DNA of 64,000 nt from an uncultured Pseudomonadales bacterium (GTDB lineage Bacteria; Pseudomonadota; Gammaproteobacteria; Pseudomonadales; Cellvibrionaceae), in the NCBI GenBank assembly GCA_947489425.1, contig CANLDL010000005.1, positions 26,361 to 90,360 on the forward strand, read 5' to 3'. The position numbers and the translations under genes are program-made. The notes beneath the pieces were generated by a model. That model searched no databases. It was not told where the DNA came from and saw only the letters and a program-made list of their open reading frames with translations. The stretch's first letter is position 1, and every line of letters begins with the position of its first letter. Of the stretch, positions 15,544-24,125 are shown one piece after another.

Positions 15544-16917
15544 ATGTCTAAACCTTCGCTGGCTAAATCGCTACTCAGTAGTTCTATCAGTCAACACTCT
15601 AAATTATTTTATGGTATTGGGTTAACTGCTCTACTTACCATCCCTGCACAGCAAGTATTGGCTGGTGGTTTTCAGCTATCAGATCACAGTATCACATCGC
15701 TTGGCCGTAACCATGCAGGCTACGGTGTTGTCGGTGACGATGCCTCGGCGGTGCAGTTTAACCCAGCGGGTTTAACGCTACTTAAAAAACGACAAGCACA
15801 ATTTGGTTTAACATTAAACTCAATTGATGGAGAAGTCGAAAATGACGGTAGTAACATTAATGGTACTGCTTTCTCTGGTTCTGATGATGATGGTACGCCG
15901 GATTTTGCATCAGCACCTAATGCTTACTATATCCATCCTATTAATGACCGCTTAGTATTTGGCTTAGGTATCACCGCACCATTCGGTACTGATACAGACT
16001 ATGATGATGATTTCTTTGGCCGCTTTAGTGGTACAACGACAGAACTAACAGTTATCGACATCAACCCATCTATTGGCTATAAAATTAATGATATTGTTAG
16101 TGTAGGCTTTGGTGTTAGTTATCAAACATTAGATGTTACTTTAGATTCAGCTATACCTCTGCAATCAGGTCTTGTCGCTGGTGGGTTTGATGGTGCCTTT
16201 AACGCTGATGGCGATAGCGAAGACTTTGGTTTTAACGTAGGTATTACCTTTAACTTGCCAGATAATTCTCGTATTGGTTTAAGTTACCGATCAGGTATTG
16301 AACATGATATTGATGTTGATGCTGAATTTATTATTCCTCCACAAGCAGCAGCATTAGGCGCTGCTGGTAACGCTTTGATAGCTGCCGCTGGTGATTTTGA
16401 TGCGAGTGCTGATTTTGAATCTCCTGCAACTGCTTACCTCGGTTATTATAAGCCTCTTAGCGATAACTACTTTCTAACAGTGGGTGTCCGCTGGACCGAG
16501 TGGAGTGTGTTTAATGAAATTAGAATTGAATTTGACAACCAGGCTACTGCTCTAACCCAAAACGACGTGGTAACTGAGATCGACTGGGAGAATTCCTTCA
16601 CTTACGCTATTGGCCTAGACGGCCGCATTAATGACAAATGGACATGGAGAACAGGTTTATCCTATACCGAAACACCAGTACCAACTGATACACGTTCAGT
16701 ACGTACTATTGATTCTGACAGAACTGCGATTAGTTTTGGTGCAACTTACAATGTTACTCCTAAATTAGCATTAGATTTTGCCTATCGCTATATTAGCTTT
16801 GATGACGCTGATATTAATCAGTCTTTCAACACTCTTGCAGGTGAATCCGGTGCAACCATTGGTGAAGTAGAAGCTGAAGTTCATACTGTTGCTATACAAG
16901 CAAATTATAAGTTCTAA
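15544..16917 (+). CDS. FadL/OmpP1-family outer-membrane transporter
   Basis: A 457-residue outer-membrane beta barrel for uptake of long-chain fatty acids or other hydrophobic compounds. A signal peptide ends near AQQVLA (40), and the mature N-terminus GGFQLSDHSITSLGRNHAG is the FadL hatch start. The conserved NPAGL motif follows (about 76-80). The C-terminus ends in alternating residues with a terminal Phe (ANYKF), the barrel-assembly signal. A ribosome binding site aggag precedes the ATG. The upstream palindrome is shared with the secreted SGNH esterase gene 540 bases downstream, suggesting that ester cleavage and uptake of released lipid are controlled together. Confidence 0.9.
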   Translation: MSKPSLAKSLLSSSISQHSKLFYGIGLTALLTIPAQQVLAGGFQLSDHSITSLGRNHAGYGVVGDDASAVQFNPAGLTLLKKRQAQFGLTLNSIDGEVENDGSNINGTAFSGSDDDGTPDFASAPNAYYIHPINDRLVFGLGITAPFGTDTDYDDDFFGRFSGTTTELTVIDINPSIGYKINDIVSVGFGVSYQTLDVTLDSAIPLQSGLVAGGFDGAFNADGDSEDFGFNVGITFNLPDNSRIGLSYRSGIEHDIDVDAEFIIPPQAAALGAAGNALIAAAGDFDASADFESPATAYLGYYKPLSDNYFLTVGVRWTEWSVFNEIRIEFDNQATALTQNDVVTEIDWENSFTYAIGLDGRINDKWTWRTGLSYTETPVPTDTRSVRTIDSDRTAISFGATYNVTPKLALDFAYRYISFDDADINQSFNTLAGESGATIGEVEAEVHTVAIQANYKF

Positions 16918-16960
16918 GTTTTGCCCCTAAGTAGGTGCTAGCGTTAAGTTAGCATTTATA

Positions 16961-16986
16961 ATAAGCCTATAGGGATATAGGCTTAT
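16961..16986 (+). terminator. Hairpin after the fadL-like gene, possible terminator
   Basis: 11-bp perfect arms (16961-16971 and 16976-16986) surround a 4-base ggga loop, 44 bases after the stop codon. The following bases are only moderately T-rich, so termination is likely but not certain. Confidence 0.5.
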
Positions 16987-17290
16987 ATAGGTTTTAAGGA
17001 TGCAAAACCATTAACAATAATAAAAATAGTTTTATTCTCTTTGTTCTAGGTTTATTCGAATGAGATATCTCCTTCGATAATGTCGGTTTTAGTTGGACAA
17101 GTTTGGTAGTCAATTAGCTTATCTCGTTATGTTGTCAGTAGTGCTTACTTAAAGATCGTAATTGTAAATAAACACTTAGAGCATGATAGTTACATTAATT
17201 CTTATTCAAATATCCTAAAAAATTTATTTGTATAAGCAAGTGGTGGTGAATGTTCACAACCATTTGTCAGTTAGCATTAATTAAATTGAA

Positions 17291-17316
17291 CCTTGGAGCG
17301 AGCGCTCGCTCTAAGG
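17291..17316. promoter_or_regulatory. 26-bp near-perfect palindrome before the esterase gene
   Basis: Centred between 17303 and 17304; 12 of 13 base pairs match (one G/T mismatch at 17295/17312). The inner 16 bases (gagcgagcgctcgctc) are perfect and include the 12-mer found before the fadL-like gene. The rest of the 538-base intergenic region 16918-17455 holds the hairpin at 16961 and nothing else I recognise. Confidence 0.6.
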
Positions 17317-17455
17317 ATGTCAAGGTCACTACATTCTTAGTGTTCCTGCGCAGCAAGTTTATGATTATTGATACTTTGTTGCGGTGTGTAAAAAACAAAA
17401 AAATAAAAACTTATAAGGATATTAAGTTCATATAACTTTCTATAGGTACAATGTT

Positions 17456-19078
17456 ATGAATCATAAAATATTTAAAGCAGGCTTATTAAGCTGTTCCCTC
17501 TTTCTTTTAGCCTCTTGTGGAGGTGGCGGTGGTGGCAGTGATGATGCTAGTAGTTCTGCTTCTGCAGGTAATGCCGATCTCTCTACTTTTGTCGCGGTAG
17601 GGGATTCCCTAACAGCAGGTTTTGCCGATGGCTCCTTATATTTTGATGGTCAGCTAGATTCATACCCTAATATTCTTGCAACGTCTTTTGCCCAAGCCGG
17701 TGGCGGTACGTTTAACCAACCATTCGTTAGCGATAACTTGGGGGGGTTACTTATTGGTACTAATACTACCTCACAAGCACAGTCGCGATTAGTTTTAAAT
17801 GGTAACAGTCCGGCACGCCAAAGCGAGAACCTTATGGTTAGTGCTCCAACTACCGAAGTGCTTAATTTGGGGGCTCCAAGCCAAGGTGCTTTAACGGGTC
17901 AAGGCCCTTTTAATAATTTGGGTGTGCCGGGCGCCAGAGTCACTCAGTTAGCGCTTAATGGCTTTGGCGATGCCGCTGGGCTTTCAGCTGGAGCGGCTAA
18001 TCCTTTTTATGTGCGCTTTAACCAAGTTCCAGGTGACGGTGTAGCAGCTATCGGGGGAGCAAATCCAGGGCAGTCACTTCTTGAGGCCGCTGTTGCTCAA
18101 AACCCGACATTTTTTACGTTATGGATAGGCAATAATGATGTTTTAGATTTTGCCACTAGTGGTGGTGTTAACGAGACTGCGGGTATAGGTAGTGGCCAAA
18201 TTACACCCGTTGCAACCTTTAACGCAGACTATAATAATCTAGTTACAAACTTAACAGCCGGTGGTGCTGAAGGAGTATTAGTCAACATACCTGCAATTAC
18301 CGATATTCCTTTTTTTACTACGGTAGCATTTAACCCTATTGTTCTGCCAAGTTCTAGCGCCGGAGTGCCTGATATAGCAACACTTAATGCTTTGGTTGCT
18401 ACTTATAATGGTGCTGTTGAGGCTGCTAGAGTTGCTACTACTATTACCGATGCCGAGGCTGCTGCCCGTACAATTACTTTTGCAACAGGTAATAATGCGC
18501 CCATTATTATTGACGAAACTTTACCCGTCATCGGAGGGCTTCAGGTTCGACAGGCAACAGCTAATGATGCTATTTTGTTAACCACTGCAGCTGGATTGGC
18601 TGCAGGAAATGGCCTTTCTATTGGAGGTGTATCGCCACTTGATGGGGTAACACCTCTCCCTGTCCCCTTAACTGATGCGCAGGTGCTAACCGCTAGTGAA
18701 ATTCAATTAATTACAACGGCTACAGCCGCCTACAATGCGACTATACAAGGTTTAGCTTCAGGTAGTTCTAGCCTTGTTTTATACGATGCAGCAGCAGATC
18801 TTGCGCAATTAAACTCCGGTGGTATCAATATTGGGGGCAGTACAACGATTACTTCGACATTTGCTACAGGTGGGGCCTTTTCTTTAGATGGTGTTCACCC
18901 CACGGCCCAAGGTTACGCTGTTATCGCCAATGGTATTATTGAAGCAATAAATGACGGTTTTAGTGCAAACCTTAATGAAGCTGATGCAACTGAATTTTCC
19001 ACCGTTTTTAACGCATTCCCCGCGGGTACAGACTTTTCAGTCCCTGCTGGTTTTTCAATGTCTAGTAATGGTTTTTAA
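17456..19078 (+). CDS. SGNH/GDSL-family esterase lipoprotein
   Basis: A 540-residue secreted lipoprotein. The signal peptide ends in the lipobox LLASC (Cys21), followed by a Gly/Ser-rich tether. Block I is VAVGDSLTAGF with nucleophile Ser51, block III is IGNND (224-228), and block V is DGVHP with Asp478 and His481: a complete SGNH hydrolase set. Between blocks III and V lies a long Ala/Thr-rich insertion. It should hydrolyse ester bonds (lipids, wax esters or polyesters) at the cell surface or in the periplasm. It shares its upstream palindrome with the FadL-like transporter, and a strong terminator follows. Confidence 0.87.
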   Translation: MNHKIFKAGLLSCSLFLLASCGGGGGGSDDASSSASAGNADLSTFVAVGDSLTAGFADGSLYFDGQLDSYPNILATSFAQAGGGTFNQPFVSDNLGGLLIGTNTTSQAQSRLVLNGNSPARQSENLMVSAPTTEVLNLGAPSQGALTGQGPFNNLGVPGARVTQLALNGFGDAAGLSAGAANPFYVRFNQVPGDGVAAIGGANPGQSLLEAAVAQNPTFFTLWIGNNDVLDFATSGGVNETAGIGSGQITPVATFNADYNNLVTNLTAGGAEGVLVNIPAITDIPFFTTVAFNPIVLPSSSAGVPDIATLNALVATYNGAVEAARVATTITDAEAAARTITFATGNNAPIIIDETLPVIGGLQVRQATANDAILLTTAAGLAAGNGLSIGGVSPLDGVTPLPVPLTDAQVLTASEIQLITTATAAYNATIQGLASGSSSLVLYDAAADLAQLNSGGINIGGSTTITSTFATGGAFSLDGVHPTAQGYAVIANGIIEAINDGFSANLNEADATEFSTVFNAFPAGTDFSVPAGFSMSSNGF

Positions 19079-19110
19079 TTATGAATTGTAATGATTCATA
19101 AGCCCCCTCG

Positions 19111-19136
19111 AGCCGCTCTTTGAGCGGCTTTTTTTA
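19111..19136 (+). terminator. Rho-independent terminator of the esterase gene
   Basis: agccgctc (19111-19118) pairs with gagcggct (19122-19129) around a ttt loop, followed by a run of seven T. Confidence 0.9.
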
Positions 19137-19325
19137 TGCTAAACATTTAAGTATCCTTATAAATAATTTGTGCAAAATTTATAATGTATTGAGTTTAGAT
19201 AATGAGAATTGTGATATGAGATAAGTAAAAAGAGATACATAATATTTTAAAATAAATGCATCTCCTTTTTTATTGTTTCAATTTTTTAGCAGCCTTTTTG
19301 TTACTTAGTTGCTTACTTTCATTGC

Positions 19326-20225
19326 TTACAGCTTGGCAAGAACATCGGCAATTTCGCTACCAAACTCCGATGGCCGAACAATAACGCGTACACCACAGTC
19401 TCGTAAAATTTCTACTTTTTCAGCGGCAGATTCACCTGAGGAAGAAACAATGGCACCCGCATGACCCATGCGGCGACCTTTAGGTGCCGTTAAGCCCGCG
19501 ATATAACCCAGTACTGGTTTCTTCATATGGTCGCGTACAAATGCGGCAGCTTGGGCTTCTTGTGGGCCACCAATTTCACCAATCATAATCACCGCGTCGG
19601 TCTCGTCATCTTCTTCAAAACGCTGTAAGTGATCAAGGAAGGAGCTACCATTGATTGGGTCACCACCAATGCCCACACTGGTACTTACGCCAATGCCTAG
19701 TGCTTTCATTTGCGATGCGGCTTCGTAACCCAATGTGCCCGAGCGACCAATAATGCCAATGTTGCCCTGTGAGTAAATATGGCCAGGCATAATCCCCAAC
19801 ATTGCTTTCCCTGGGCTAATGGTGCCTGCGCAGTTAGGCCCCGTTAGGCACATGCGCTCGTCTTTTTTATAGCGGCGCATATAACGTTTTACACGAATCA
19901 TATCTTGAGCAGGTACACCATCGGTTACGCTGACGCAAAAACGAATACCGGCGTCTGCTGCCTCCATAATAGCATCGGCTGCAAATGGTGGTGGTACAAA
20001 TACAATACTGGCCTCGGCACCGGTATGTTTTACTGCGTCTTTTACCGTATCAAATACAGGGCGATCTAGGTGTGTTTCTCCGCCTTTGCCTGGAGTTACA
20101 CCACCGACAATATTTGTTCCGTAGTTGATCATATCGTTGGCATGGAAGGTACCAATACGACCAGTAAAGCCCTGTACAATGACTGGGGTTTTTTCATTGC
20201 TTGAACAACGCCTTCTGCAACCCAA
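19326..20225 (-). CDS. mtkB: Malate-CoA ligase alpha subunit (5'-truncated)
   Basis: The frame encodes a succinyl-CoA synthetase alpha-type protein of the MtkB branch: [49 protein letters not shown], and the phospho-His motif [13 protein letters not shown] near the C-terminus. MtkAB makes malyl-CoA from malate, CoA and ATP in the serine cycle. The usual start (M-S-I-L-I-D/N-K) is missing: homology begins at EKTPVIVQ, and the only in-frame initiator upstream is a TTG at 20223-20225 lying inside the beta-subunit gene. The coding frame is -1 relative to the beta frame, and the junction is an A6C4 run (20185-20194). The product is therefore either dead, internally initiated, or the second half of a frameshifted fusion. 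Confidence 0.75.
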   Translation of the reverse strand: MGCRRRCSSNEKTPVIVQGFTGRIGTFHANDMINYGTNIVGGVTPGKGGETHLDRPVFDTVKDAVKHTGAEASIVFVPPPFAADAIMEAADAGIRFCVSVTDGVPAQDMIRVKRYMRRYKKDERMCLTGPNCAGTISPGKAMLGIMPGHIYSQGNIGIIGRSGTLGYEAASQMKALGIGVSTSVGIGGDPINGSSFLDHLQRFEEDDETDAVIMIGEIGGPQEAQAAAFVRDHMKKPVLGYIAGLTAPKGRRMGHAGAIVSSSGESAAEKVEILRDCGVRVIVRPSEFGSEIADVLAKL

Positions 20226-21202
20226 TCGCAGCGGTTAATTCCTGCAAAGATATTCACTAAAATAGCCTCTACATTGTCATCGGATAGCACCAAATTAAAG
20301 GCTTTAGCAACGCGCTCTGGCGATGCGCCACCACCAATATCTAGAAAGTTAGCGGGTTCGCCACCACAATGTTTTATCATATCCATTGTGGCCATAGCTA
20401 AACCTGCACCATTGATAATACAACCGATATTGCCATCTAGGCCGACATAACTTAGGCCACGATCAGCGGCCATCATTTCGCGAGGATCTTCTTGAGATTT
20501 ATCACGTAACTCCGCAATGGCTTGGCGTCTAAACAGTGCATTGTCGTCAAAGCCCATCTTTGCATCTAATGCCAAAATACGGCCATCGTCAGTAACAATA
20601 AGTGGGTTAACCTCAACCATAGTGGCATCTAATTCACTAAACGCGCGGTAGCATGCCAAGATGGCGGTAATTGCCTGGCTAACTTGTGCGGGTTCTATAC
20701 CGAGCTTAAATACGATTTCGCGAGCCTCAAAAGCTTGCATGCCTACGGCAGATTCAATACCGATACGAATGATAGAATCAGGGTCTTTTTCAGCGACTTC
20801 TTCGATATCCATACCGCCAGCAGCGGAGGCTACAACCATAATTCTTTCGGTTGCGCGATCTAATAAAAAACCTAGATATATTTCACGGGCAATGGGCATG
20901 CCTTCTTCGATATACAAACGGTTAACCAGCTTGCCCTGTGGACCGGTTTGGTGAGTGACTAGACGCTTACCCAGCATTTCATTGGCTGCTTCATAAACCT
21001 CGTTTTCGCTATCACACACTTTAACGCCGCCGGCTTTACCACAAGCACCAGAATGTATTTGTGCTTTTACTACCCATTTTTCACCACCAATTTCTTTGGC
21101 CCGATAAGCTGCTTGCTCTGGGCTATAGGCAAGCTCACCCATGGGAATAGGCATCCCAAATTCTGCCAATAAGGCTTTTGCTTGATATTCATGAATATCC
21201 AC
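20129..21202 (-). CDS. mtkA: Malate-CoA ligase beta subunit (3'-truncated by deletion/frameshift)
   Basis: A succinyl-CoA synthetase beta-type ATP-grasp protein: [12 protein letters not shown] start, [60 protein letters not shown] and [17 protein letters not shown] are all as in malate-CoA ligase. Homology stops at residue 338 (AMKK); the last 19 residues are out of frame. The family's last 45-50 residues (the PVVVRL.G.N..EG segment onward) are absent, and the next sequence in the -1 frame is already the alpha subunit. A deletion between similar bases at the end of beta and start of alpha explains this. Whether any ligase is made is uncertain. A good ribosome binding site (aggagg) precedes the start. 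Confidence 0.75.
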   Translation of the reverse strand: MDIHEYQAKALLAEFGMPIPMGELAYSPEQAAYRAKEIGGEKWVVKAQIHSGACGKAGGVKVCDSENEVYEAANEMLGKRLVTHQTGPQGKLVNRLYIEEGMPIAREIYLGFLLDRATERIMVVASAAGGMDIEEVAEKDPDSIIRIGIESAVGMQAFEAREIVFKLGIEPAQVSQAITAILACYRAFSELDATMVEVNPLIVTDDGRILALDAKMGFDDNALFRRQAIAELRDKSQEDPREMMAADRGLSYVGLDGNIGCIINGAGLAMATMDMIKHCGGEPANFLDIGGGASPERVAKAFNLVLSDDNVEAILVNIFAGINRCDWVAEGVVQAMKKPQSLYRALLVVLVPSMPTI

Positions 21203-21223
21203 TAGAATTCCTCCTTAGCGAAA

Positions 21224-22171
21224 TTAATTATTATTTTTTGCTTGAATAGCGTTGTCAGTATCCACAATGTTTTGTGCCATACGTGCCGAGGCAGCATCGA
21301 TCATGCGGCCATTTAATTGCGCTGCACCTTTACCTTGACTAGCAGCCTCTTCAAGTGCTGTTAGTACCGCCTTGGCGTGCTCTACTTCTTTGGCAGGAGG
21401 TGTGAATACATCATTTGCTAATTCGATTTGTGATGGATGAATTGCCCATTTGCCTTCATAGCCTAAGGCAGCCGCGCGTCTGGCAGCCATTAGATAACCC
21501 TCGGGGTCATTAAAATCACCAAAAGGTCCATCGATGGCGCGAATACCATAGGCACGGCAAGCAACCAACATTTGAGAAAGGCCGTGGTGCCATTGGTCGG
21601 CAGGGTAATCAGGGTTTAGGCCACCTATATTGACTGTACGTGCACGGCAGCTCGCGGCGTAGTCAGCTACACCAAAGTGTAGTGCTTCCATACGTGTGCT
21701 TGATCGCGCAATTTCCCCGACATTGGCCACACCCAATGTAATTTCGATAAGGGCTTCGATACCTATGCGGTTGGTAAAGCCTTTTGCTTCTTCGATTTGA
21801 GTCAACATGGCATCAACCATATAAACATCTGCTGCTACACCGACCTTCGGAATCAATAGGGTATCGATTTTATCGCCAGCCTGTTCGACAAGGTCGACTA
21901 CATCGCGATACATATAGTGCGTATCTAAACTGTTGATGCGCACCGAAATACTTTTACCTTTGCCGCGCCAATCAATGTCGTGCAAAGCCTCTATAATGTT
22001 TTTACGAGATTGTTCTTTGTCGGCAGGGGCTACGGCATCCTCTAAATCGAGAAAGATATAATCAACGTCTGAATTCGCTGCTTTTTCGAACATCGTTGGG
22101 TTTGAACCAGGTACGGCTAATTCACTGCGTTGCAAGCGTTGGTGTGCTTGCGGATATTGTGTATGACTCAT
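21224..22171 (-). CDS. mcl: Malyl-CoA lyase (HpcH/HpaI aldolase family)
   Basis: A 315-residue CitE/HpcH-family protein matching L-malyl-CoA lyases: RSELAVPGSNP near the N-terminus, FLDLEDAVAPADKEQSR, a central IGIEALIEITLGVANVGEI, HFGVADYAASCRART, and IDGPFGDFNDPEGY followed by KWAIHPSQI. It splits malyl-CoA to acetyl-CoA and glyoxylate. It is intact and first in a minus-strand operon, 21 bases before the malate-CoA ligase beta gene. With a working ligase the operon would turn malate into acetyl-CoA and glyoxylate, as in the serine cycle; the ligase pair downstream looks damaged. A hairpin at 22207-22248 lies in its leader. Confidence 0.85.
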   Translation of the reverse strand: MSHTQYPQAHQRLQRSELAVPGSNPTMFEKAANSDVDYIFLDLEDAVAPADKEQSRKNIIEALHDIDWRGKGKSISVRINSLDTHYMYRDVVDLVEQAGDKIDTLLIPKVGVAADVYMVDAMLTQIEEAKGFTNRIGIEALIEITLGVANVGEIARSSTRMEALHFGVADYAASCRARTVNIGGLNPDYPADQWHHGLSQMLVACRAYGIRAIDGPFGDFNDPEGYLMAARRAAALGYEGKWAIHPSQIELANDVFTPPAKEVEHAKAVLTALEEAASQGKGAAQLNGRMIDAASARMAQNIVDTDNAIQAKNNN

Positions 22172-22206
22172 GTTATTTTTCTCTTAGTTATTTATTATTT
22201 TTTAGG

Positions 22207-22248
22207 CTAAGTCATTACGCGATAAAAGTAGGGTGTGATGACTTAGCT
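22207..22248 (-). promoter_or_regulatory. Leader hairpin upstream of mcl
   Basis: gctaagtcat (22207-22216) and atgacttagc (22239-22248) form a perfect 10-bp stem with a 22-base loop, ending 36 bases before the mcl start codon. It may control translation or mark an operator. I could not match it to a known riboswitch. Confidence 0.45.
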
Positions 22249-22898
22249 ATATCGCTGAAACCTTTAGCAGCTGTACGTCTCGGAGCTGATGCGCGGACTT
22301 TGACACACATAAAAAGATTATTTCAAGCTATAATCAACGCCTGTTTTTCGAGAAATTATGACTCAGTATTTTTTGCTAAATGAAACAAATATAAGAATTA
22401 AAAAAATGATAATGTTGGTATCAAAACTACGACTAAAGTCTTAGATGAGAGGTGTATAATTTTTTATAAAAATTTCATATATACATTAAAATAATTGATA
22501 TTTTCACTTAAAAATCTAACGAAATCCGACTTTAGCCATAAATAAAATGGATATTGGGTGATGCCACTAAGCTAAAAGTATCGGTTGATTATGTGTATCT
22601 AAAATCTAAAGAATGGATAAGAAGGCTAAAAAATAGGGGCTAATACTCATAGTATCTTCAAGTTCTTAGGGTTACTAAACGGACATTTATTGAACAAAGG
22701 GTTTATAATTCTTAAGTAAAGGTTGCTATTTGAATTGATAAATATATTTGTATGGCTTAATTTTTTTGTTTGTCTTTTCTTTCGTCCAGTTATTGCCAAT
22801 TAGGCGGCTATTCCCACTTTAGGCTCTCCCTGCTAGAATACGCGGCCATTTTATGCACTGGGTTATGTATATAAATCCAGTGGTTAAGGTTTACCGAT
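22249..22898. other. Gene-free region between divergent mcl and nadA
   Basis: AT-rich and stop-laden on both strands. The only structure I see is a 6-bp inverted repeat (cactgg 22856-22861, ccagtg 22877-22882) just before nadA, which might be a regulatory hairpin. Promoters for mcl and nadA should be here. Confidence 0.4.
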
Positions 22899-23966
22899 AT
22901 GACAGATACCACTTTAGAGCAAGTTCCCCCGTTAATGGATAAAACCCGTGAGTTGGTTAAATCCCATTTAGTCGATTTTGCTAAACAAAGCTATACCCCA
23001 GAGCAAACGGCAGAGCTTACAGCGCGTATTAAAGTGCTACTCAAAGAAAAAAACGCGGTATTAGTCGCGCACTACTATACAGACCCAGCTATCCAGGCAC
23101 TTGCCGAGGAGACGGGCGGTTTTGTCTCAGACTCCTTAGAGATGGCGCGTTTTGGTAAAGAAAATCCAGCGCAAACCTTAATTGTCGCTGGTGTTAAGTT
23201 TATGGGCGAGACAGCTAAGATTCTCACACCTGAAAAACGCGTACTGATGCCAACCCTTGAAGCTACATGTTCTCTAGATCTTGGTTGTCCTATCGATGAG
23301 TTCTCTAAGTTTTGCGATGCCCATCCAGAGCGTGAGGTGGTGGTTTATGCCAATACCTCGGCCGAGGTAAAAGCCCGTGCCGACTGGGTAGTGACTTCCA
23401 GTATTGCACTTGATGTTGTCGATTACCTAGATAGCGAGGGTAAAAAGATTATTTGGGCGCCCGATAAGCATTTAGGTGACTATGTACAGCGCGAGACAGG
23501 TGCAGATATGCTGTTGTGGGATGGCGCTTGTATAGTACATGAAGAGTTTAAAGCCAAAGGTATTGAGGATTTAAAAGCGGTATACCCCGATGCAGCCGTA
23601 TTAGTACACCCTGAGTCGCCACAATCTGTTATCGCTATTGCCGATGCAGTTGGGTCTACCTCGCAGCTTATCCATGCTGCCAACACATTACCTAATCCTC
23701 AATTTATAGTGGCAACTGATGAAGGCATTTTTTATAAAATGCAGCAGCTGACACCTGATAAAGAATTCTTGATTGCCCCAACTGCGGGTAGTGGTGCAAC
23801 TTGTCGTAGTTGTGCAAATTGCCCGTGGATGGCAATGAATAGTTTGGAGCGAATTATCCATGCGCTAGAAGAGGGTACAGACGAGATTCATGTTGATGCC
23901 GAGCTTGGTCAAAAAGCCATGCGGCCACTACAGCGTATGCTAGATTTTAAGGCAAATCATATGTAA
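22899..23966 (+). CDS. nadA: Quinolinate synthase A
   Basis: A 355-residue quinolinate synthase, which condenses iminoaspartate with dihydroxyacetone phosphate in NAD synthesis and carries a [4Fe-4S] cluster. The cluster cysteines are Cys124 ([10 protein letters not shown]), Cys211 (WDGACIVHE) and Cys308 (last of CRSCANC); HYYTDPAIQ and FMGETAKIL are family motifs. Length and cysteine spacing match the E. coli enzyme with an 11-residue longer N-terminus. It is monocistronic, with a terminator at 24002. Confidence 0.95.
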   Translation: MTDTTLEQVPPLMDKTRELVKSHLVDFAKQSYTPEQTAELTARIKVLLKEKNAVLVAHYYTDPAIQALAEETGGFVSDSLEMARFGKENPAQTLIVAGVKFMGETAKILTPEKRVLMPTLEATCSLDLGCPIDEFSKFCDAHPEREVVVYANTSAEVKARADWVVTSSIALDVVDYLDSEGKKIIWAPDKHLGDYVQRETGADMLLWDGACIVHEEFKAKGIEDLKAVYPDAAVLVHPESPQSVIAIADAVGSTSQLIHAANTLPNPQFIVATDEGIFYKMQQLTPDKEFLIAPTAGSGATCRSCANCPWMAMNSLERIIHALEEGTDEIHVDAELGQKAMRPLQRMLDFKANHM

Positions 23967-24001
23967 TGCTTTTACTATAAAATATATGTGTACTACCTAA
24001 G

Positions 24002-24027
24002 CGCGTTCTATTTATAGGACGCGTTTT
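24002..24027 (+). terminator. Terminator of nadA
   Basis: A 9-bp stem with one G-U pair (24002-24010 with 24015-24023), a ttta loop and four T. Confidence 0.75.
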
Positions 24028-24125
24028 GCGTTACACCTAATGATGTCTCATTATTTATTCATTTACGCCCTTAATGTTGGGTAAGGCAATAACATAGAAA
24101 TAGATCAGTAAGAAGAGCGACCCTA

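Noticed and set aside
19326..21202. Succinyl-CoA synthetase (sucCD)
   Set aside because: Motifs such as the alpha-subunit [18 protein letters not shown] and the neighbouring malyl-CoA lyase fit malate-CoA ligase better, and the usual sucAB neighbours are absent.
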